From the NCBI GenBank assembly GCA_001275005.1, contig JWZX01001759.1, positions 1 through 34,452 of the forward strand: a DNA stretch of 34,452 nt, read 5' to 3'. This DNA comes from Chrysochromulina tobinii (lineage: Eukaryota; Haptophyta; Prymnesiales; Chrysochromulinaceae). Positions within the stretch are counted from its first letter, which is position 1. Each line of letters opens with the position of its first letter. Made by a program: the position numbers and the translations under genes. Below are positions 8,083 to 15,301 of this stretch, in pieces. Below the pieces are notes generated by a model. The model saw only the letters and a program-made list of their open reading frames with translations, had not been told where the DNA came from and did no database searches.

Positions 8083-9558
8083 ATGTCGTCTCCTAATTCC
8101 AAGCGCCGCCGCACAGATGGCCGTGGAGATGACTTCCACGATGGGCCCCTTCCACGACACCCACTCGGCACCTCCCGATGGAACGGCCCTGATTCGGATT
8201 CAGATGAGGATGCCGCACCGCCCGCTGCCAAAACGGCGGCCGCAGGCAGTTCGAGCCTTGATCACATGCGCAAGAATCTTGAGGACTTCAAACGCCTTGG
8301 TGGTGGCTCTGCGGAGACCACGGAGGCTGTTGTGGACGGTGGGGGGGTGCTTGGGAGTGCATCGAGCCCTGCACTTAGCACGACGCCGACTGGGGTGGAA
8401 GCTGAGGTCAGATGCTGCATCGATGCTGCTGGGTGCGCCGCCACGATAGGATCCTCGGATGCTGGGCCGTCGACGCTGAGCCTGGGCGAATCTGCACGTG
8501 ATCCAGCTGCACCGCTGCAGAGCGGCCGCATATCCTGTCTACCTCCGATCTACCGCGGTCGCTGCCGTGGTGTTGACAAGTTCGAAAAGATTGCGAAGCT
8601 CGACGAGGGAACCTACGGCGTGGTATACAAAGCCCGCGAGCGCGACACCGGGGATATTGTGGCGCTCAAGCAGATCAAGATGAACCACGCAGGTTCCGAG
8701 GGCTTTCCGCCGACGGCGCTGCGAGAGCTCAACATCCTACTTTCCCTCAAGCACCCACACGTGATCAACACACGCGAGATGGTCGTGGGCGACACGCTGG
8801 ATAAGATCTTCATGGTGATGGACTTCATGGAGCATGACGTGAAGCAGCTCATGGCGGCGATGCGCTCGCCTTTCACCGAGGCCGAGGTGAAGCGCCTGAT
8901 GCTCGACTTGACCTCTGCCCTCGCCTACTGCCACGATCGTTGGGTGTTCCATCGCGATCTAAAGACGTCGAACCTGCTGATGAACAACCGCGGCGAGGTG
9001 GCCATCTGCGATTTTGGGCTTGCTCGCTATTACCATGAGCCACTGAAGACCTACTCGCCGACGGTGGTCACGCTGTGGTACCGGGCACCCGAGGTGCTCT
9101 TGGCGGACGGCGGGAGAGGTGAGAAGACGACGTACGGCCCCGCTGTCGATGTGTGGTCACTCGGCTGCATTTTCGCGGAGCTTGTGCTCCGCGCGCCGCT
9201 ACTCAACGGCCAGGGCGAGATCGATCAGGTCAAGCGCATCTTCGAGCTCCTGGGCACGCCCGACGAAGAAACGTGGCCGGGCTGCACCGCGCTGCACTTT
9301 CTGCGCAAGTACCCGCAGCGGCGCCAGCCGTTCAATCGGTTACGCGACAAGTTCAAGCGTGCGACCTTCACCTCGGCCACCGCTCTCTCCGAGGCAGGGC
9401 TCGACTTGATGCTGAAGATGCTCACGCTCGACCCGAACCAGCGCCTCTCGGCGAGCGAGGCGCTCAAGCACCCGTACTTCCGTGAGGAGCCTCCCCCTAA
9501 GCCACACCACCTTATGCCCACCTTTCCGTCGACGCATCGGTCAGATGCGCGTCGCTGA
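8083..9558 (+). CDS. CDK11: CDK11 (PITSLRE)-type cyclin-dependent kinase
   Basis: This is a single exon of 491 residues. Residues 1-160 are a disordered Ser/Ala/Gly-rich region opening with a basic, nuclear-signal-like stretch (MSSPNSKRRRTDGR). The kinase domain spans about 163-465. It has the Gly-loop DEGTYGVVYKA (with the inhibitory Thr-Tyr pair), the Lys of VALKQIK, the cyclin helix PPTALRELN in place of PITSLRE, HRDLKTSNLL, DFGLARYY, and the T-loop TYSPTVVTLWYRAPEVLL. The HRDLKTSN block, the T-loop and the C-terminal HPYFREEPPP match CDK11 better than CDK10, CDK9 or CDK12. In animals and plants CDK11 works in the nucleus in transcription-coupled splicing. The frame extends to TTG at 7984, but the first ATG is 8083. 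A 13-residue insert (ADGGRGEKTTYGP) before the AVDVWSLG helix is slightly longer than usual. Confidence 0.88.
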   Translation: MSSPNSKRRRTDGRGDDFHDGPLPRHPLGTSRWNGPDSDSDEDAAPPAAKTAAAGSSSLDHMRKNLEDFKRLGGGSAETTEAVVDGGGVLGSASSPALSTTPTGVEAEVRCCIDAAGCAATIGSSDAGPSTLSLGESARDPAAPLQSGRISCLPPIYRGRCRGVDKFEKIAKLDEGTYGVVYKARERDTGDIVALKQIKMNHAGSEGFPPTALRELNILLSLKHPHVINTREMVVGDTLDKIFMVMDFMEHDVKQLMAAMRSPFTEAEVKRLMLDLTSALAYCHDRWVFHRDLKTSNLLMNNRGEVAICDFGLARYYHEPLKTYSPTVVTLWYRAPEVLLADGGRGEKTTYGPAVDVWSLGCIFAELVLRAPLLNGQGEIDQVKRIFELLGTPDEETWPGCTALHFLRKYPQRRQPFNRLRDKFKRATFTSATALSEAGLDLMLKMLTLDPNQRLSASEALKHPYFREEPPPKPHHLMPTFPSTHRSDARR

Positions 9559-10991
9559 TGACGACCGCGGCGCCCTTGAGCCTTGGCTTTGTCTGGCGCA
9601 TGGGGCGTGAAGCTACACGGCACACGGAGGAGTCGTGGAACCCTCCCTGTGCGGTGGAACCCTCCCTTTGGAACCCTCCCTCTTTGCCATGATGCCATCT
9701 GGTCGATTGGCGTCACACACATAAAGTTGTCTAACGTACTTATCTACTTAATGTTGACTCCTAGACGTTGGCTTAGTGTTTCGTTTCAAGTCCCAATGTT
9801 GTTTAATGTTCAACAGCGCGTTAGTGCTGCGCGTTACTACTTTGTTTAAGTCTTAAGAATGCGACCGACCCCCAAACATGTAACATCAATGTTAAGAATA
9901 ACTCAATGAAGAATGACCAAACATCAATTTTCACGGTCACGTCGACGTCCGGGTCCGCCGCCTAGACCCGCAATATATCGAAAGTTCACTAGCAAGAGCA
10001 TCTCGGCCTCCCTGATACTGCTCGCTACTAACTCGCTACGGTTGACGCGAAGACGTCGTGCGGGTGCGCGTTTCTGGCGGGGGCCGGCCGGGGGCCGTCC
10101 TGGATGGCCCCCGCGCCCCCTTGCCTTTCTTGCCCGTTTGCCCAACGCGTGACCGTGAGGATCGAACGGTTGGAACGGAGATCAAACGGAGATCTCAACG
10201 TTCGCGCCAAGTGCACATCTTCGGGGAATTTCCTCTCGTTCTGCTGTTAAAGTTTAAGTTAAGAAATTTTTCGTTCTGAGGTTCACATTCTGTTGTTCGA
10301 ATCATATTTCCAATCACGACATCGTGAGTGTTGCCGGTTCTCGTTGAAGGTTGATCCGCGTATCGGGTACGTTGTCCGTTGCCGCCCTTGTCCGGTCCGT
10401 CGAACGCGCCGCCCGCGCCGCGGCTCGCCGATGCGACGTCATGCGGTCGTCCGGTCCGGAACGCCCTCACAAGGCTCAAGGGTCATGTGCGGTCATGGCT
10501 CATCGCACTGAGTTCGTTCCTGCTCTTAACGTTAGACAACTCTACACCCACACCCACACATGTACGAGATACCGAATACGTGTTGCCGAGTTGTGTTTCG
10601 AGCTGCTTGCTCTCTCTGGTGCTGGCTACATGCCCGATTTCCGCTCCCCCGTCCCCGCCCGGTCTCCCCCGGAGCGGCACGCACTTCCACTCGGGAGGAC
10701 GCGGAGCCACCGCACACACGCTGCACCGCACGACACGACACCCCCGCCGACATGGACACGAGACATATCATTCGGATCCGCGCATTATCTTTGAGGGAGA
10801 GGGGTCAGGGGTATGTGCGCAGGGTGTCGCCGTCGCACCGTCCGGTGCTGCTGGAGCTGAACATCTCGCCCCAGCCGGCATTCACGCCTCGTCACGCCCG
10901 CCTGCTGCCATCAAGCCCCCTCGATGCCGCGTCTTGAGGAGGCTTAACATCTGCCGACGTACCGGAGATGCGTAGGAGATGCGAGCCATGC
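9559..10991. other. long convergent intergenic region
   Basis: These 1.4 kb hold no protein I can support. Positions 9635-9681 hold three copies of GGAACCCTCCCT. Positions 9700-9930 and about 10230-10320 are AT-rich islands with several TTAAG, TTAAGTTAAG and TCTTAAGAAT words. The open frame at about 10379-10975 has skewed Pro/Arg/His composition and no domain, so it is probably chance. No tRNA cloverleaf, snRNA or transposon end was recognised. Confidence 0.45.
9635..9681. repeat. three-copy GTGGAACCCTCCCT minisatellite
   Basis: Copies begin near 9635, 9654 and 9669. They sit about 80 bp after the CDK11-like stop codon, probably in its 3' UTR or flank. Confidence 0.6.
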
Positions 10992-12273
10992 TCACACGTT
11001 CTGCGCACCCGCCTCCGCGGCCGCCTCCGGCTTCTTCGTCCTCCGCGTGAACGAGAGCGAGCGCGCCATCTTGCCGAGAGTGCCCTCAGCGGCAGGCTCA
11101 CTCGCGGCCGGCGGGGCGGCGTCGGACGCCCGCGGCGTGCTGCTCTCCTTCTTCTGGTTGCGCTTCGTGAATGAGAGCGAGCGCGCCATCTTGCCCATTT
11201 GGCCCATAATCGAGCTCTCCTTCTGCCTCTTACGCTCTTCTGCCTTACTCTTCTTCTTGCGGTAGATCATGTGCCTGGCACCGCTCTGGATCTTAGTGGC
11301 AGCCCACTGTCTCAGGTTATCCTTCTTCAGCTTGAGCTCCGCCTGCGCCTGGCGGCGTCGAACCGCCGCCTGCAGCATGAGGGATGCGCCGCGCTCCTCA
11401 TGGAACTGGCCACGTGCCTTGTACGCGCGGAAACACTTTTGGATCCTGGTGGCCGCACGATTCTTCGCGCGCAACTCCTTCTTGAGTCTGTTCTCCTCGG
11501 TGGGGATCGCCTCAGCGACGCTCTCGAAAACGCTCTTCGCGCGCGCCGAGAGCTGGCCGAAGTTCTGCTCCGCCCCTTGCATGAAGTTCGCAAAGCCCGC
11601 AGCAATGTTGAGACCGCCTGGAGGAGGCGTGGGTGCGGGTGCGCTGCTGCTAGGGGCTCCGGGCCCGTTGATGACCTTCAGGCCCGTCAGCAGTGGCCCG
11701 GGTGCGCCTGCACCTGGGCCGCGTGGCGTCGCCGCGTCCGTGCGCGGCGTCGCCTGCGGCGCCTGTCCCGGCTGAGCAGCCTCGATGGCCTTGCGCGCGT
11801 TCTCGGCCTCGATCTGCGCATACTCCTCGTACTTCGCATCGAAGTCAGCGCGCTTCGGTAGCTTCTTAATTTTCAAGTAGCCCTCCGATTCGCGCAGCAG
11901 CCGCGCAGCATGCAGCGGGCCCTGGACGTCTTGGCCCTGCACTGACATGATGCGCTCGCCGACAAACAGCTTGCCGACGGCCGGGCCCGTGGCGCCGAGC
12001 CGGCTGATGATGGCCGCTTCCGGCACGCCGCCCTCCTGCGGATCGCGTCGGTAGAATGTCACGCCCAGCTTACTGTCTTTGGACTCCTTGTACAGGATGA
12101 CCTCCTGGGCCTGCGGAGGACGCGGCGGCGGGCGAGGGCGGTGAGGAGCACGGAGACCAAGAGCGCGCCGCGTCGCAGGGGCCAAGGATGCAACATCCGA
12201 TCGGCGTGGCACATGCGAAGAGGCGTGGCTCGCGGCATCGCACCTGCGCCAGCTGCGCGCCAATGCCAAACAT
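10992..12273 (-). CDS. PDZ domain plus IQ-motif protein
   Basis: Two exons, 12273-12244 and 12110-10992, encode 382 residues starting MFGIGAQLAQ. An in-frame stop lies upstream and no earlier ATG exists. Residues about 10-95 form a PDZ domain: carboxylate loop KLGVTF, core AIISRLGATGPA, then GERIMSVQGQDV and LHAARLLRES. An Ala/Pro/Gly linker (about 120-190) follows. Then come IQ-type helices, with AATRIQKCFRAYKARGQF, SLMLQAAVRRRQAQ and AATKIQSGARHMIYRKK, which normally bind calmodulin. The tail carries MARSLSFTKR twice, a basophilic-kinase-like R-x-x-S site. A scaffold that binds C-terminal peptides and calmodulin is the likely role. The C-terminal half is clearly paralogous to the neighbouring divergent IQ gene. 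Confidence 0.82.
12111..12243 (-). other. 133-bp intron of the PDZ-IQ gene
   Basis: The donor GCGCAG|GTGCGA and acceptor CTCCGCAG|GCCCAG join LAQ to AQEVILYKES and preserve frame. It is ordinary GT-AG with no tandem array. Confidence 0.75.
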
Positions 12274-12571
12274 CCTTGGCCGACTCAAGGACGACTTGGA
12301 GGCCAAGCTGGGTTTGTCGATTTGGGCCGCTAAAAAGGGCTCTGATTAGGGGCGTAATCACTTTGCCTTCTAGGTTCGAAAAAACCCCGTGATCAAGTCA
12401 AGTCACGTCACGTCAAGGCACGTCAAGGGCACGCGCAAGTTGACCTTGAGATCTTGATTGTGTTGCGTGAGTGCTCGCCAAAAAGAGATTTTCTCCGACG
12501 GCGGTGCCGCGCCCCGAACGAAAAAGCGGCACGCGACCCGAGTTCCCCTCAAGACCCTCAAGGTGTCCACG
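12274..12571. promoter_or_regulatory. bidirectional promoter between the IQ paralogues
   Basis: These 298 bp separate the two ATGs. Positions 12393-12405 read TCAAGTCAAGTCA, the reverse of the TTGACTTGA motif, and so are oriented towards the PDZ-IQ gene. Overlapping and following it are three CACGTCA/CACGTCAAG words (12404-12427), which resemble ACGT-core bZIP sites. Both ideas come from pattern only. Confidence 0.45.
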
Positions 12572-12997
12572 ATGAGTTTTTTCGCCGAATTCATCGAGGG
12601 TCTTGATCCAGTGAAGAGGGAGCTACGCACGAAGAACCGTGCGGCACGCAAGATCCAAAGGTCGTTCAAGAACCACTCGTCCAAAGGCGAGTTCGAGGAG
12701 AAGCGCGGCGCGGCAATCTTCCTGCAGGCTGCTGCACGGCGCAAGAGGGCGCAGTCGTTGCTCGAGGCGAAGAAGAATGACCTCAGGATCTGGGCCGCGA
12801 TGGAGATCCAGGACGCCGGTAGGCGCATGATCCTCCGCAAGGCGGCGAAGAAGGCGGCCGAAGACAGGCGGCGGGCAAAAGCCGGTTTACTGGGTATGGG
12901 CGTTGGTACGTACCGCAGTATGGCGCGCTCACTCTCCTTCACGAAGAAGAAGAGCCCCGAAAAGAAGCCCAAAGTCGCATCGGTGCAGGAGCTTTGA
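12572..12997 (+). CDS. short IQ-motif protein, paralogue of the PDZ-IQ protein
   Basis: This is a single exon of 141 residues. The ATG at 12572 begins MSFFAEFIEGLDP; upstream sequence in frame has no ATG. It aligns along nearly its whole length with the C-terminal half of the neighbouring PDZ-IQ protein. The pattern L-R-x-K-N-R-A-A-x-x-I-Q is shared, followed by GxFxExRGA, LQAA-RR and MARSLSFTK. It has three IQ-like helices (AARKIQRSFKNH, IFLQAAARRKRA, AAMEIQDAGRRMIL) and lacks the PDZ domain. A small calmodulin-binding protein is the likely role. The head-to-head arrangement with its paralogue points to an inverted duplication, with the PDZ domain either gained by one copy or lost by the other. 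Confidence 0.8.
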   Translation: MSFFAEFIEGLDPVKRELRTKNRAARKIQRSFKNHSSKGEFEEKRGAAIFLQAAARRKRAQSLLEAKKNDLRIWAAMEIQDAGRRMILRKAAKKAAEDRRRAKAGLLGMGVGTYRSMARSLSFTKKKSPEKKPKVASVQEL

Positions 12998-13799
12998 GCG
13001 CAGGCAGGAGACAGTAATGAGTGAGGCCGCGGTGGCACACTATTCCTGCGTTGAGAGGCCGCTTGCCCCGGCGACGACTCTCCGGGCAGCCCCAGAGATG
13101 CGCCGCGACGCGGAAGAAGTGACATGAGAAGGGCGAGGCGTGCGAGCGGCCCTGAAGAGGCCCGGCCGACAGGGTCATAGGCTCTCAGCGTGTCGCATCT
13201 GCTCGCACGTGGACACTTGATCTACAGCGCCACCGGCAAATGTGCAAGACCCCCGCTTGCCCAACAACCCGTATGACGCTGTTCTGTATGCGGGGGAGTG
13301 AGTGGTCACTGTGCGCATGTGTTTCCCTGGTGGTCTGTAGGCCAGGGAATACGCGACGCTCGCCCCGGAATACGGTAGAATCGAAGCTGACGAGAAGTGT
13401 ATAACGGGACCAATTGGATACGCACTGCGGGACGTGTCCGCAGTTGCTTCCCACGTCGAGCCGGACGCCCCCAGGCTGCGGACGGCGGAGCAAGTACCCC
13501 CGCGGGTTGTTGCGCGTTCCTCCGGCTCCGCTCCCGGAGAGATATCAGATAACAAGACGAGTTGGTCACTCTACGGAGAGATGCCGGTGAGCGGCTGCGG
13601 TGCCGGCCCTGTGGGCCTGGCTGCGTGGCTGGTGCCTAAGGCTCTCGCGAGGGAGCTCGACGAGCGCGATGGTTGTTGGTGCGCTTGAGGAGGATGCTGG
13701 TTCAATTTCAAGAGATTGTGCGTGCGCCGTCATCATGTTTTCATCCCTCATGCGTCCTGTTTCGTCGCGGGCCCGACGGATCGCACACCGGCCTGGAGC
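12998..13799. other. 802-bp intergenic region
   Basis: I see no supported gene. Several open frames cross it on both strands but none has a domain. A frame on the minus strand (about 13175-13555) has unbiased composition and no neighbours in frame. An unrecognised 5' exon of the following gene could lie here. Confidence 0.35.
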
Positions 13800-14804
13800 A
13801 TGGATGTACCGTCGACGACCACGACCGCGGTCCAGACCTCTCTCCGGGCGGCTGCCCACGCCTTCGGTGACATGCCCAACGCGCGCACGCCGCCGCACTC
13901 GGTGTCACAGCTTTTGCACTACCTCCAATCCGCCGAGCTCCAGGCGTCCGAGAAACCCCTCCCTCCGATGCGAATCATGCTCGCGCTTGCGGAGCAGACG
14001 ACGAGCGAGCTCGAGGCGCGGTCGCGTAAGGCAGTGATGAAGCAGCGATGCTGGCTGCAGGAGCAGCTTCAGCATGGACTCGTCGTAGCCGATGCGCCCG
14101 GCTGGATGCGGCTTCCCAAGGGCCTGCGTACGATCCTTTGCTCACGGTATTCTGGTCACACAGAGGAGCGATACTTCGACAACCAGCCGCCGGCGCGCGC
14201 CGCGGCCGGACCAGACGCACTCGCAGCCGTGGGCGCGGCTCATGCACAGCTCAAGAGTCGCTACGCCCTGTGGCGGCGCGTGCTCGACTCGTCGTTCGGC
14301 TCGCACTGCTCGCCGCGGGAGATCCAGAGCACCCCGCGAGCGCAGGACAGCCACACGCCGTCGACCCGCGACGTCGACACCGGTGGCAGCCGCGACATTG
14401 TCGAGGAGGGCGATGACGGCATGGTCTTGCCTGTGACCTCTTCGGTGAGCATCGAGCTGCGCGGCGGTCCGAGCGGCATCATCTCGCCGCTCGTCGACGC
14501 GCGCACGCACTGGCAGGTGAAAGTGCGCCTCGACTGCGGGAGCGTACCCTGCCGCGTGAGTCGGCTGATACTCTCCGAGGACATCCGCGACGCCTGGGCT
14601 GTCGACTTGGCCGCCGAGGCCTTCGGCCCCGCCGAGCTCGCGGCCCTCGAGCGCCTTGCGACGGTCGAGCATTCCTTCTCACCGCCCGCCGAGCTGCTCG
14701 GCAGCTGCTCCTCGGTGCACGTGCGCCTCAAGATGCCGCGCGTACGCGCAAGCGGCTCACTCGAGACAGAGCCACCAAAGCTGCGCGTGGAGCGCGTGCT
14801 GTGA
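13800..14804 (+). CDS. protein of unknown function
   Basis: This is a single exon of 334 residues from the ATG at 13800 (MDVPSTTTTAVQ); the frame continues upstream only through TTG. Residues 30-105 are predicted helical (SQLLHYLQSAELQ, MRIMLALAEQTTSELEARSRKAV). A mixed Cys/Trp/Arg segment follows, then a disordered linker around 190-230. Residues 230-325 look beta-rich, with alternating hydrophobics such as SVSIELRG, WQVKVRLD and SSVHVRLKM, possibly a sandwich or PH-like fold. I do not recognise a family. The GC-rich third positions and long open frame support a real gene. Confidence 0.6.
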   Translation: MDVPSTTTTAVQTSLRAAAHAFGDMPNARTPPHSVSQLLHYLQSAELQASEKPLPPMRIMLALAEQTTSELEARSRKAVMKQRCWLQEQLQHGLVVADAPGWMRLPKGLRTILCSRYSGHTEERYFDNQPPARAAAGPDALAAVGAAHAQLKSRYALWRRVLDSSFGSHCSPREIQSTPRAQDSHTPSTRDVDTGGSRDIVEEGDDGMVLPVTSSVSIELRGGPSGIISPLVDARTHWQVKVRLDCGSVPCRVSRLILSEDIRDAWAVDLAAEAFGPAELAALERLATVEHSFSPPAELLGSCSSVHVRLKMPRVRASGSLETEPPKLRVERVL

Positions 14805-15301
14805 GAGGTCGTGTGCGCGAGAGCTGTTTGAGGCAGTGGGCACAGCAAGTGGAGAGGGGGTCCCTGTGGCATCGGTGCGACGTTTGTCGGATCGCGTGAC
14901 CGCCGGGCGACACGGATCCGGGCGCGGCCGCGGGTCGACGGTCGTGAACGGAAGATCTGAAAAGTACCGTACCGTACGGTGCCGTCCGGCCGGGCGTGAC
15001 CGCCCCGCGCGGCCTTGCGTGAGAGTCAGACGCGTGACCGACTGACCGTCCAGCTCCCCCCCGGTCGCCCCGGTTCCCGCCGCCGCCGCACACGACAAAC
15101 CCCGTGTAGCACGCGGCCACGACTGCACGTCAGTCAACACCGCGCTTACACCGCGCGACGGAACATCAGTCATAAGCACGCACATATCGTGACACAACCT
15201 CGGCATGCCTCTGTTCTTAGTTCTGTTCTTAGTTCTGTTCGACCCCCCCCCCCCCCCGCACCGCGGGGAAGTGCAGCAGATGGGGAGAAAGGGGGGAGAT
15301 C
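14805..15301. other. convergent intergenic region with a poly-C tract
   Basis: It contains GTACCGTACCGTACGG (about 14964-14980), two copies of TTAGTTCTGTTC near 15215-15240, and an uninterrupted C-run of about 15 (15243-15257). No gene is supported. The poly-C is followed by a 24-nt copy of the adjacent kinase coding end (see findings). Confidence 0.45.

Noticed and set aside
10379-10975. Open frame of about 198 codons in the long intergenic region
   Set aside because: Its composition is Pro/Arg/His/Ser-rich as expected of chance frames in GC-rich DNA. Its ends do not fit neighbours and no domain is visible.
12371-12385. GGTTCGA followed by CC, like a tRNA B box
   Set aside because: No A box or acceptor stem pairs with it within 90 nt upstream.
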